NCBI RefSeq assembly: GCF_003112555.1
Contig: NZ_BEWB01000012.1
Coordinates: 124,001-188,000 of the forward strand
Length of the DNA stretch: 64,000 nt
From: Streptomyces coelicoflavus
GTDB taxonomy: Bacteria; Actinomycetota; Actinomycetes; Streptomycetales; Streptomycetaceae
Reading direction: 5' to 3'
Shown here: in pieces, positions 17,349 through 26,077 of the stretch
Position numbering within the stretch: the first letter of the stretch is position 1
How the letters are laid out: every line of letters begins with the position of its first letter
The notes under the pieces: model-generated
Database searches by the model: none
What the model saw: the letters and a program-made list of their open reading frames with translations, nothing else
What the model was told of the DNA's origin: nothing
Position numbers and translations under genes: made by a program

Positions 17349-17593
17349 GTGCGGTGCATACGTTGCTGAGAATCAGCACCGACGCCGTAGGAGAGGAAGT
17401 CCGCCGCATGGGTTCAGCCTTCTGCCCGAGTCGCAGCAGCCGCGCCGACCTGGACTGGACCGTGCTGCACGCTGCCAAGACCGCCCCTATTCGGGCGGCG
17501 GGCGGACCGGATCGGCAAGCGTCCCCGACCGCAGGTCGTCTATCCTCCGATTCGAGTGAGACCGGTCTCGGTTTCACGACGACATCGGAGGAG

Positions 17594-18277
17594 GTGGGTC
17601 CGGTCACTGGGACCGACGCAGGGACCGAACACGGCCAGGCGGAGCAGCCCGAGGGCCGGGGTACGGGCGCGGAGTCGACCGCGGAGCGCAGCGCGCGCTT
17701 CGAGCGGGACGCGCTGGAGTTCCTCGACCAGATGTACTCGGCCGCGCTGCGCATGACGCGTAATCCGGCCGACGCCGAGGACCTGGTGCAGGAGACCTAC
17801 GCCAAGGCGTACGCGTCCTTCCACCAGTTCCGCGAGGGCACCAACCTCAAGGCGTGGCTGTACCGCATCCTCACGAACACCTTCATCAACTCGTACCGCA
17901 AGAAGCAGCGCGAACCCCAGCGCAGCGCGGCCGAGGAGATCGAGGACTGGCAGCTCGCCCGTGCCGAGTCGCACATGTCGACGGGTCTGCGCTCCGCGGA
18001 GTCGCAGGCGCTCGACCACCTGCCCGACTCGGACGTGAAGCAGGCGCTCCAGGCGATCCCCGAGGAATTCCGTATCGCCGTGTATCTGGCGGACGTCGAG
18101 GGCTTTGCCTACAAGGAGATCGCGGACATCATGGGGACACCCATCGGTACGGTGATGTCCCGGCTGCACCGTGGACGCCGTCAGCTGCGCGGCATGCTGG
18201 AGGACTACGCCCGCGACCGCGGCCTGGTCCCGGCCGGCGCCGGAGAGTCGAACGAAGCGAAAGGCTCGGGGTCATGA
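17594..18277 (+). CDS. sigR: ECF sigma factor SigR (thiol-oxidative stress)
   Basis: Sigma-R directs the disulfide-stress response (thioredoxin, mycothiol, ribosome and Fe-S functions). From GTG 17594 the product is 227 residues, the length of S. coelicolor SigR. Sigma region 2 is clear ([18 protein letters not shown], then [19 protein letters not shown]) and region 4 ends with [26 protein letters not shown]. The frame is open far upstream, with an ATG at 17408 giving a 62-residue extension, which would be the unstable sigma-R-prime known from S. coelicolor, made from transcripts started at the autoregulated promoter. It overlaps rsrA by four bases (ATGA). Confidence 0.95.
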
Positions 18278-18585
18278 GCTGCGGAGAGCCGCACGAGACG
18301 GATTGCAGCGAAATCCTCGATCATCTCTACGAGTTCCTCGACAAGGAGATGCCGGACTCGGACTGCGTGAAGTTCGAGCACCACTTCGAGGAGTGCTCGC
18401 CCTGCCTGGAGAAGTACGGGCTGGAGCAGGCCGTGAAGAAGCTGGTCAAGCGCTGCTGCGGGCAGGACGACGTGCCGGGTGACCTGCGCGCCAAGGTCAT
18501 GGGACGGCTGGACCTCATCCGGTCCGGGCAGTCCGTGCCCGAGCACGACGTGACGGCCGCACCGTCGGCACCCCAGGAGTCCTGA
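18274..18585 (+). CDS. rsrA: Zinc-binding redox anti-sigma factor RsrA
   Basis: RsrA holds SigR inactive when reduced and zinc-bound, and releases it when a disulfide forms. The 103-residue protein keeps the ZAS motif H37-XXX-C41-XX-C44 plus C11, the residues shown in S. coelicolor to bind zinc and form the redox disulfide; C3, C31 and a CC pair (KRCCG) are also present. Start ATG overlaps the sigR stop by four bases, so the two are translationally coupled and made in fixed ratio. Confidence 0.95.
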
Positions 18586-18710
18586 GCCGCGCCGAGCCGC
18601 TCAAGCCGTTCCGAGTCACTCGTACGTGCTAATCCGCGGGTTATCTGCCCGCGGCCTCCCCGTCGCCGTCCTAGGCTCCGAGCCTTACAGGGTGGCCGGG
18701 GAGGGGGCTC

Positions 18711-20027
18711 ATGGACGCGGTGCCGGCACGCGCGCGTGCGTACGTCGTTTGCGTCGCCCTCGTCGCCCTGCTCTGCCTGCGGCCGCTGCCGTCGGTGCAC
18801 GCGCCCTGGTGGGCGGTGCTGCTGCTGGCCGGGCTGTACGCGGGCTCCGAGCTGGTCGCGCGGTCCCGGTTCGTCGGGACCTGCTACCCCGTCCTGCTCG
18901 CCGGTGCCTTCCTGCTGCCGCCGCCCGCCGCCGCGCTCGTGGCGCTGCCCGGGGCGCTGCTGTCCCCGGTGCCCCGGCGGCCGTTCGGCCTGCGGCGCGT
19001 CTGGCGGGCCGCACAGCTGACCCTCGCCGTGTGGGCCGCCGCCTGCGTCCACTGGCGGCTGGGCGGCCGGGACGCGGTCGTCGAACCCGCCTTCCCGTAC
19101 GCCCTTCTGCCGGCCGGGGCCGCCGTACTCGCGTTCTGCCTCGTGCTCACCGTCCTGGACGGCGGCATCCTCACCCTCGCCGACCGCGTACCGCCGAGCC
19201 GGGCGTGGCGGGGGCTGTTCTCCCGGTCCCTCGCGCCGATCGCCGTGCACGGGCTCGCCGGACTGATGATGGCGGTCCTGTGGCGCAGCCCCTACGGTCC
19301 GGTGGCCGCGCTGCTCGTGCTGCTGCCGATGTGCGTGGCGTGGTGGGCCTTCGCCCAGTACCACCGTGAGCGGGCCGCGCACCAGGCGACCATCCGGGCG
19401 CTGGTGCAGGCCGTCGACATCAAGGACGGCTACACCCGCGGCCACAGTGAACGCGTCGGGCAGGCCTCCATGATGATCGCCCGCGAGCTGGGCATGGACG
19501 ACGAACGCGTCGAGACCCTCCGCTTCGCCGGGATCCTGCACGACGTCGGCAAGCTCGGTGTGCCCACCCGGCTGCTGCGCAAGGACGGTCCGCTGACGCC
19601 CGAGGAGCGGCGGGTGATCGAACTGCACCCCGAGTACGGGCACGAGATGGTGCGCGGCATCCGCTTCCTCGGAGAGGCCCGCGCCGCCGTGCTCCACCAC
19701 CACGAACGGCTGGACGGCAGCGGCTACCCCTACGGACTGGTCGGCGACCGGATCCCCGAGTCGGCCCGGGTGGTCGCGGTGGCCGACGCCTTCGACGCGA
19801 TGACGTCCACGCGCTCCTACAGCAGGGCCCGTCCCGTCGCGGCGGCGCTGGAGGAGCTCAGGCGGTGTGCCGGTGCGCAGTTCGATCCGCGGATGGTGCG
19901 GGCGCTGGACCACGCCCTGGGCCGCCACGGCTGGCGCCCGGCGGTGACGGCGGACGGCACACCGGCCCGCGCCGACCCGGTGCCGGGCGGGGGCGCGCGG
20001 GACCGGGTCGGCAAGGGGGTCACGTGA
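18711..20027 (+). CDS. Membrane HD-GYP-type domain protein
   Basis: A 438-residue protein. The N-terminal half has about six hydrophobic segments; the C-terminal half is an HD-GYP domain: HSERVGQASMMIARELG, FAGILHDVGKLGVP (the HD pair), LHPEYGHEMV, LHHHERLDGSGYPYGL (the GYP region) and VADAFDAMTS. HD-GYP proteins usually hydrolyse cyclic di-GMP, which controls development in Streptomyces, but streptomycete members are not all proven enzymes. ATG 18711 has GGGGAGGGGGCTC ahead of it. The next gene is a shorter-motif paralog, probably cotranscribed. Confidence 0.85.
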   Translation: MDAVPARARAYVVCVALVALLCLRPLPSVHAPWWAVLLLAGLYAGSELVARSRFVGTCYPVLLAGAFLLPPPAAALVALPGALLSPVPRRPFGLRRVWRAAQLTLAVWAAACVHWRLGGRDAVVEPAFPYALLPAGAAVLAFCLVLTVLDGGILTLADRVPPSRAWRGLFSRSLAPIAVHGLAGLMMAVLWRSPYGPVAALLVLLPMCVAWWAFAQYHRERAAHQATIRALVQAVDIKDGYTRGHSERVGQASMMIARELGMDDERVETLRFAGILHDVGKLGVPTRLLRKDGPLTPEERRVIELHPEYGHEMVRGIRFLGEARAAVLHHHERLDGSGYPYGLVGDRIPESARVVAVADAFDAMTSTRSYSRARPVAAALEELRRCAGAQFDPRMVRALDHALGRHGWRPAVTADGTPARADPVPGGGARDRVGKGVT

Positions 20028-20157
20028 GGAATCCGGAGCCTTCGGTGCGGGGTGTCCGTACGGGTACGGGGCACACGGGGCGGCGGCTCCGGGTGGTGGG
20101 GCGCGGCGCGGGGAGCGGGGACGCGGGGCGCGCCGGCCACGTGGGCGGGAGCAGACC

Positions 20158-21510
20158 ATGAGGCCCTTCCCGTCGCGGGTTCCGCCCCCTTCCCCGCCCC
20201 CTTCCCCGCCCCGGTACGGGCGGGGGCGCCCGGACACGTCCCCGGGGAGGGCGGCGACGGGCCGGTCTCCGTCCTCGGCCCCGGCGGCGCTGCTTCTCGT
20301 ACCCGGCGGTGCCGGACTCCTCGCGCTCGGGTGCCTCGCCTCCGTACTGGTCGCGGAGCCCGTGCAGCGGCCGGTGGCGCTCGCCTTCGGCGGCCTGGTC
20401 ACCCTCGGCGAGCTGACCCGGCGGGCCGGTGCCGAGGCCCGGGAGGCGGCTCCGCTCGGGGCGGCCGGCGCGCTGGCGTACGCGCTGCTCGGAGACGTGG
20501 CCGGGCAGCCCGCGCACCACGGCGTCGCGCAGACCGTCACCGTCGTGCTTGCCGCCTCACTGCTGGGCAGCGTGCCCCACGTCGCCCGCGGCGGCGGACC
20601 CGTCCTCCACCCCCTGGCGCGGCGCGTGCTCACCGTCGGCTTCGCCGCCGTCTGCTTCCGGCCGCTGTCCAACCAGGGCGTCTTCGACGACTGGAGCGGC
20701 CCCGCCTACGCGCTGCTGCTGCTCGGGCTGCTCGCCCTGACCACGCTGTGCGACGCGGTGCTCGCCGTGGCACCCGCGCACGCGCGCACCGGCTGGCCCT
20801 TCGGACCCCTGCTGCGCGAAGAGCTGCGCGGCATGGTCGGGATCACGTCGGCGGTGTGCGCGACCGGCGCGGTGATGGCGCTGGCGGTGAGCGTCGCGGG
20901 ACTGTGGGCGCTCCCCGTCTTCTCCGTGCCCCTGCTGCTCGCCCAGCTCTCCTACCGGCGGTACGCGGCCGTCCGGGCCACCTACCGGCAGACCATCGCC
21001 TCCCTGGCCCGCGCCACCGAGATCGCCGGGTACACCCCGGCCGGGCACGCCCGCCGCGTCGCCGGGCTCGGGGTGGCCGTCGGCCGGGACCTGGGACTGT
21101 CGGGGGCCGAGCTGACCGTGCTGGAGTACGCGGCCCTCATGCACGACATCGGCCAGCTCAGCCTGGTCGACCCGGTCCCGGCGGGCGCCACCGCCGGCCT
21201 GCCCGTCGCCGAGCAGCGGCGGATCGCGCTGCTCGGCGGGGCGGTCGTCCGCCAGACCGGCGTCGACGCGGCGGTCGCGGTGGTGGTGGAGCGGCAGGCC
21301 GACCCCTGCCGGGAGCAGCCGGTCGCCGCGCGGATCGTGCGGGTCGTGAACGCCTACGAGGAGAAGGTGCGGGACGCCGGCCCCGGCGGCGTCCTGACGG
21401 CGCTGGAGGAGCTGCGCCTGGCCACCGCCGGCGACTACGCTCCCGAGGTGGTGGAAGCGCTGGCCCGGGTCCTGTCCCGGGGCAGCCTTACCGAGCCCGC
21501 GGCTGGGTAA
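20158..21510 (+). CDS. Membrane HD-domain protein with degenerate GYP region
   Basis: A 450-residue paralog-like neighbour of the preceding gene with the same design: hydrophobic N-terminal part, then HARRVAGLGVAVGRDLG and EYAALMHDIGQLSLV with the HD pair kept. The downstream histidines and the GYP triplet seen in the first protein are replaced here (VVVERQADPCREQP occupies the place of the HHHERLDGSGYP stretch), so the second metal site should be lost. It may be a catalytically dead partner or sensor. The proline-rich N-terminal 25 residues are poor coding sequence and the true start may be further in. Confidence 0.75.
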   Translation: MRPFPSRVPPPSPPPSPPRYGRGRPDTSPGRAATGRSPSSAPAALLLVPGGAGLLALGCLASVLVAEPVQRPVALAFGGLVTLGELTRRAGAEAREAAPLGAAGALAYALLGDVAGQPAHHGVAQTVTVVLAASLLGSVPHVARGGGPVLHPLARRVLTVGFAAVCFRPLSNQGVFDDWSGPAYALLLLGLLALTTLCDAVLAVAPAHARTGWPFGPLLREELRGMVGITSAVCATGAVMALAVSVAGLWALPVFSVPLLLAQLSYRRYAAVRATYRQTIASLARATEIAGYTPAGHARRVAGLGVAVGRDLGLSGAELTVLEYAALMHDIGQLSLVDPVPAGATAGLPVAEQRRIALLGGAVVRQTGVDAAVAVVVERQADPCREQPVAARIVRVVNAYEEKVRDAGPGGVLTALEELRLATAGDYAPEVVEALARVLSRGSLTEPAAG

Positions 21511-21623
21511 CCCATGGGTAATGAGCGCCTCCGCAGCCGTACGTGGTTTGATGCCCGGGAGAGGGTGTCCGGGGGCGCGAAAGGCACAGCCAGCCCACTG
21601 AACGGAACTGGCAGGCGGGAATC

Positions 21624-22604
21624 GTGAGGATCTTCGGCAAGGCACGGCACCGGCCCTCCGCCTCCTGGCGGCAGGCCACCGACCGCGCGTTCACGCTGAT
21701 CGGCGACGGTCGCTACGAGGACGCGGGGGCGCTGCTGACACGGGCGGCGGACCTGGAGCCCTGGCTGTCGGAGTCCTGGTTCAACCTGGCGCTGCTGCAC
21801 AAGTTCCGGCACGACTGGGAGCAGGCCAGGGCGGCCGGCCTCAGGGCCGTCGCGCTGCTCGACCGGGACGGCGGAGCCCCCGACTGGTGGAACGTCGGCA
21901 TCGCCGCGACCGCCCTCCAGGACTGGCCGCTGGCCCGCCGCGCCTGGCAGGCCTACGGCCTGCGCACCCCGGGGGACGCCACGGACGCGAGTGAGCCGCT
22001 CGGCATGGACCTCGGCAGCGCGGCCGTACGGCTGTCCCCGGAGGGCGAGGCCGAGGTGGTGTGGGGCCGGCGGCTCGACCCCGCCCGTGTCGAGGTGCTG
22101 TCCATCCCGCTGCCGTCGTCCGGGCGCCGGTGGGGCGAGGTCGTCCTGCACGACGGCGTGCCGCACGGGGAGCGGACGACCAGCGCCGGGCACTCCTACC
22201 CCGTCTTCGACGAGATCGAGCTGTGGGCGCCCTCGCCCGTGCCCACCTGGGTGGTCCTCCTGGAGGCCGCCACCGAGGCCGACCGGGACGCCCTGGAGCA
22301 GCTGGCCGCCGACGCCGGGTTCGCGGCCGAGGACTGGTCGTCGTCCGTCCGGCTGCTGTGCCGGATGTGCTCGGAGTCCCGGATGCCGTCCGACGAGGGC
22401 GAGGGCGAGCACCTCGACCCGCACGACCACAGCGAACCCGGCCACCCCGGTCCGCTGGGGCACCGCACCGACGGGCAGCTGTGGGTGCCGGAGCGGGAGT
22501 GCGGGGTGGCCGCGCCGGCGGGGCTGGTGAAGGGGTTGCTGGACGGGTGGGTGGCGGACAGCCCGGACTCGCGTGACTGGCGGGACCTGGAAGAGGTCTG
22601 CTGA
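21624..22604 (+). CDS. TPR-containing protein of unknown function
   Basis: A 326-residue soluble protein. Residues about 10-110 form two or three tetratricopeptide-like helical pairs (ALLTRAADLEPWLSESWFNLALLHK). The C-terminal half is acidic and contains a Cys-X2-Cys (LLCRMCSES) and a Cys further on (ECGVAAP), a possible metal site. GTG 21624 preceded by GGCGGGA is used. I do not recognise a named family; it is conserved, as far as I recall, at this position in streptomycetes, just before peptide deformylase. Confidence 0.75.
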   Translation: MRIFGKARHRPSASWRQATDRAFTLIGDGRYEDAGALLTRAADLEPWLSESWFNLALLHKFRHDWEQARAAGLRAVALLDRDGGAPDWWNVGIAATALQDWPLARRAWQAYGLRTPGDATDASEPLGMDLGSAAVRLSPEGEAEVVWGRRLDPARVEVLSIPLPSSGRRWGEVVLHDGVPHGERTTSAGHSYPVFDEIELWAPSPVPTWVVLLEAATEADRDALEQLAADAGFAAEDWSSSVRLLCRMCSESRMPSDEGEGEHLDPHDHSEPGHPGPLGHRTDGQLWVPERECGVAAPAGLVKGLLDGWVADSPDSRDWRDLEEVC

Positions 22605-22684
22605 GCGGCCCCGTAGTCTTTGCCAGGACACTTCAGCAGCGTCAGCAGCACCCTTTGGTTGTACGAGGAAGGCATACGTCGGTC

Positions 22685-23335
22685 ATGGCCCAGCAGGACA
22701 CCGATCAGCAGCACCCGGGCGTGCTCCCCGTGGACGACGACGGGTTCGTCGTCGACACCCAGGACTGCGAGGAGCGTGAGGCCGACTGGCGCGGGCGCGG
22801 CACCTCGCGTCCGATCACGGTGGTCGGCAACCCGGTGCTGCACAAGGAGTGCGAGGACGTCACCGACTTCGGCGAGGAGTTCCAGCAGCTGGTGGCCGAC
22901 ATGTTCGCCAGCCAGCGCACCGCCGAGGGCGTGGGCCTGGCCGCCAACCAGATCGGCGTCTCCAAGAAGGTCTTCGTCTACGACTGCCCCGACGACGAGG
23001 GCGTCCGCCACGTCGGCGTGGTCTGCAACCCCAAGCTGGTCGAACTGCCCGCCGACCGCCGCAGCCTGGACGACAGCAACGAGGGCTGCCTGTCCGTGCC
23101 GACCGCCTACGCGCCGCTCGCCCGCCCCGACTACGCCGAGGTGACCGGGCAGGACGAGAAGGGCAACCCCGTCAAGGTGCGCGGCACCGGGTACTTCGCA
23201 CGGTGTTTGCAGCACGAGACGGACCACCTGTACGGGTACCTGTACATCGACCGGCTCTCCAAGCGCGAACGCAAGGACGCGCTGCGGCAGATGGCCGAGA
23301 ACGAGCCGCGCTACCCGGTCGTCGCGAACGACTGA
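22685..23335 (+). CDS. def: Peptide deformylase
   Basis: It removes the formyl group from nascent N-terminal methionine. All three family motifs are present: GVGLAANQIG, EGCLSVPTAYAP with the metal cysteine, and CLQHETDHLYGYL with the HEXXH zinc/iron site. At 216 residues it has an N-terminal extension of about 40 residues (DQQHPGVLPVDDDGF), seen in one actinobacterial subgroup. ATG 22685 is preferred over 22655. Streptomycetes carry several def paralogs, so this copy is not necessarily the main one. Confidence 0.92.
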   Translation: MAQQDTDQQHPGVLPVDDDGFVVDTQDCEEREADWRGRGTSRPITVVGNPVLHKECEDVTDFGEEFQQLVADMFASQRTAEGVGLAANQIGVSKKVFVYDCPDDEGVRHVGVVCNPKLVELPADRRSLDDSNEGCLSVPTAYAPLARPDYAEVTGQDEKGNPVKVRGTGYFARCLQHETDHLYGYLYIDRLSKRERKDALRQMAENEPRYPVVAND

Positions 23336-23368
23336 CACCGCCCCACCCGCCCCACAACTCCCTTGCGC

Positions 23369-23405
23369 ACGGCGCCTGTTCGGGTCTCCCCCGAGCGGGC
23401 GCCGT
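23369..23405 (+). terminator. Terminator hairpin after def
   Basis: ACGGCGCC at 23369-23376 pairs with GGCGCCGT ending at 23405, with a second inner helix TTCGGG/CCCGAG separated by a small internal bulge. It lies 33 bases after the def stop. Confidence 0.65.
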
Positions 23406-23594
23406 TCGTCTGTGCGCGTCCACGGAAAGCCGCCACACAACAGGAGAATTCCGGCATCGGGGGGTAGTGAATGAAGCAAATCCGTTCCCAGAACGGTCAG
23501 TTGTAGTGCTGAATGGGAAGTGCGGGGATACGCAACGGCGCACGCCCCGCTCAGGGAGAGGGGTGCGCCACCGGCGGCTGAGAGGGGTTTGTTC

Positions 23595-24680
23595 GTGCAT
23601 GCTTTCTCACACGGCACCACAGCGACACCGACCGCGATCGCAGTACCGTCATCGCTCCGTCTTCCGGTGATCGAGGCGGCATTTCCCCGGCAACTGCATC
23701 CGTATTGGCCGAAGCTCCAGGAGACCACCCGCGCCTGGCTGCTCGAAAAGCGGCTCATGCCGGCGGACAAGGTCCATGAATATGCCGATGGCCTGTGCTA
23801 CACGGACCTCATGGCGGGGTACTACCTCGGCGCACCCGACGAGGTCATGCAGGCGATAGCGGACTACAGCGCGTGGTTCTTCGTCTGGGACGACCGGCAC
23901 GACCGCGACATCGTCCACGGCCGTCCCGGCGCCTGGCGGCGGCTGCGCGGCCGGCTGCACACGGCACTCGACTCACCCGGGGACCACCTGCACCACGAGG
24001 ACACGCTGGTGGCCGGGTTCGCCGACAGCGTGCGCCGGCTCTACGCCTTCCTGCCGGACACCTGGAACGCCCGGTTCGCCCGGCACTTCCACGCGGTGAT
24101 CGAGGCGTACGACAGGGAATTCCACAACCGCACGCGCGGAATCGTGCCCGGCGTCGAGGACTACCTCGAACTGCGCCGGCTCACCTTCGCGCACTGGATC
24201 TGGACCGACCTGCTGGAGCCGAGTTCGGGATGCGAACTCCCCGACGCCGTACGGAAACACCCGGCATACCGCCGGGCGGCGTTGCTGAGTCAGGAATTCG
24301 CCGCCTGGTACAACGACCTCTGCTCGCTGCCGAAGGAAATAGCGGGAGACGAGGTGCACAATCTCGGAATCAGTCTCATCACCCATCATTCACTCACGCT
24401 CGAAGAAGCCGTCGGAGAAGTCAGGCGACGCGTCGAGGAATGCATCACCGAATTCCTCGCAGTGGAGCAGGACGCCTTACGGTTCGCCGACGGACTCGCC
24501 GACGGAACCGTACGCGGAAAGGAACTGAGCGGCGCCGTGCGGGTCAACGTCGGCAATATGCGGAACTGGTTCAGTTCCGTCTACTGGTTCCACCACGAGT
24601 CCGGCCGTTACACGGTCGACAGCTGGGACGACCGGTCCACGCCCCCGTACGTCAACAACGAAGCGGCAGGTGAGAAATGA
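23595..24680 (+). CDS. eizA: Epi-isozizaene synthase (class I sesquiterpene cyclase)
   Basis: It cyclises farnesyl diphosphate to epi-isozizaene, the first step to albaflavenone. The 361-residue protein is nearly identical, by memory, to the S. coelicolor enzyme. Metal-binding motifs are DDRHD at residues 99-103 and the NSE triad within YNDLCSLPKE (N240, S244, E248). Start is GTG 23595 after AGAGGGG, giving the known length. The gene overlaps the P450 gene by four bases. The 3' part uses more A/T-ending codons than neighbouring housekeeping genes. FPP must come from elsewhere, as no FPP synthase is adjacent. Confidence 0.96.
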   Translation: MHAFSHGTTATPTAIAVPSSLRLPVIEAAFPRQLHPYWPKLQETTRAWLLEKRLMPADKVHEYADGLCYTDLMAGYYLGAPDEVMQAIADYSAWFFVWDDRHDRDIVHGRPGAWRRLRGRLHTALDSPGDHLHHEDTLVAGFADSVRRLYAFLPDTWNARFARHFHAVIEAYDREFHNRTRGIVPGVEDYLELRRLTFAHWIWTDLLEPSSGCELPDAVRKHPAYRRAALLSQEFAAWYNDLCSLPKEIAGDEVHNLGISLITHHSLTLEEAVGEVRRRVEECITEFLAVEQDALRFADGLADGTVRGKELSGAVRVNVGNMRNWFSSVYWFHHESGRYTVDSWDDRSTPPYVNNEAAGEK

Positions 24681-26062
24681 CCGTCGAGTCCGTCAACCCC
24701 GAAACCCGTGCACCAGGCGCACCGGGAGCACCGGAGCTGCGCGAACCGCCCGTCGCGGGCGGCGGCGTGCCGCTGCTCGGCCACGGCTGGCGGCTGGCCC
24801 GCGACCCGCTGGCCTTCATGTCCCAGCTGCGCGACCACGGTGACGTCGTGCGCATCAAGCTCGGCCCCAAGACCGTCTACGCGGTCACGGACCCCGAGCT
24901 GACCGGCGCCCTCGCCCTGAACCCCGACTACCACATAGCGGGCCCGCTGTGGGAGTCGCTGGAGGGGCTGCTCGGCAAGGAGGGCGTGGCCACCGCCAAC
25001 GGTCCGGTCCACCGGCGCCAGCGGCGCACCATCCAGCCGGCGTTCCGGCTCGACGCCATCCCCGCCTACGGGCCGATCATGGAGGAGGAGGCCCACGCGC
25101 TCACCGAACGCTGGCAGGCCGGCCGGACGATCGACGCCACCTCGGAGTCCTTCCGGGTCGCCGTGCGCGTCGCGGCCCGCTGCCTGCTGCGCGGGCAGTA
25201 CATGGACGAGCGGGCCGAGCGGCTGTGCGTCGCGCTCGCCACCGTCTTCCGGGGCATGTACCGGCGCATGGTGGTCCCGCTCGGACCGCTCTACCGGCTG
25301 CCGCTTCCGGCCAACCGCCGATTCAACGACGCATTGGCCGATCTGCACCTGCTCGTCGACGAGATCATCGCCGAACGCCGGGCATCCGGTCAAAAGCCGG
25401 ACGATTTGCTCACGGCATTGCTGGAGGCGAAGGACGACAATGGCGACCCGATCGGGGAACAGGAGATCCACGACCAGGTGGTCGCGATACTCACCCCGGG
25501 CAGTGAAACCATCGCGTCCACGATCATGTGGTTGCTCCAGGCACTTGCCGACCATCCGGAACATGCCGACCGCATACGCGACGAAGTCGAGACGGTCACC
25601 GGCGGGCGTCCCGTGGCATTCGAGGACGTCCGGAAGCTCACGCACACCGGCAATGTCATCGTGGAGGCCATGCGTTTGCGTCCCGCCGTATGGGTATTGA
25701 CGCGGCGCACCGTGGCCGAGAGCGAACTCGGTGGCTATCGCATTCCGGCCGGTGCGGACATCATCTACAGTCCGTACGCAATCCAACGCGATCCGAAGTC
25801 GTACGACGACAACCTGGAGTTCGACCCGGACCGGTGGCTGCCGGAACGCGCGAAGAATGTGCCGAAATACGCCATGAAGCCGTTCAGTGCGGGCAAGCGG
25901 AAGTGCCCCAGTGACCACTTCTCGATGGCACAGCTCACGCTGATCACGGCCGCGCTCGCCACGAAGTACCGCTTCGAACAGGTGGCGGGTTCGAACGACG
26001 CGGTCCGGGTCGGCATCACGCTGCGCCCGCACGACCTGCTGGTCAGGCCGGTGGCGCGGTGA
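24677..26062 (+). CDS. cyp170A1: Cytochrome P450 CYP170A1, epi-isozizaene oxidase
   Basis: It oxidises epi-isozizaene in two steps to albaflavenone. The 461-residue protein has the ExxR motif (E330-R333), the PERF-like region (FDPDRW) and the heme loop FSAGKRKC with C410 as thiolate ligand; the usual glycine two after the cysteine is Ser412. The I-helix reads ILTPGSETIAST, lacking the usual acid-threonine pair. DDNGD at 253-257 is the aspartate-rich motif linked, in S. coelicolor CYP170A1, to a second moonlighting farnesene synthase site. Start ATG overlaps the cyclase stop (ATGA), so the two form a tight operon. Confidence 0.95.
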   Translation: MTVESVNPETRAPGAPGAPELREPPVAGGGVPLLGHGWRLARDPLAFMSQLRDHGDVVRIKLGPKTVYAVTDPELTGALALNPDYHIAGPLWESLEGLLGKEGVATANGPVHRRQRRTIQPAFRLDAIPAYGPIMEEEAHALTERWQAGRTIDATSESFRVAVRVAARCLLRGQYMDERAERLCVALATVFRGMYRRMVVPLGPLYRLPLPANRRFNDALADLHLLVDEIIAERRASGQKPDDLLTALLEAKDDNGDPIGEQEIHDQVVAILTPGSETIASTIMWLLQALADHPEHADRIRDEVETVTGGRPVAFEDVRKLTHTGNVIVEAMRLRPAVWVLTRRTVAESELGGYRIPAGADIIYSPYAIQRDPKSYDDNLEFDPDRWLPERAKNVPKYAMKPFSAGKRKCPSDHFSMAQLTLITAALATKYRFEQVAGSNDAVRVGITLRPHDLLVRPVAR

Positions 26063-26077
26063 CACGGCCGTAAGGAA

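Noticed and set aside
23595..26062. Horizontal origin of the albaflavenone pair
   Set aside because: Codon use is slightly more A/T-tolerant than neighbours, but the pair is conserved at this locus in related streptomycetes and there are no transfer marks.
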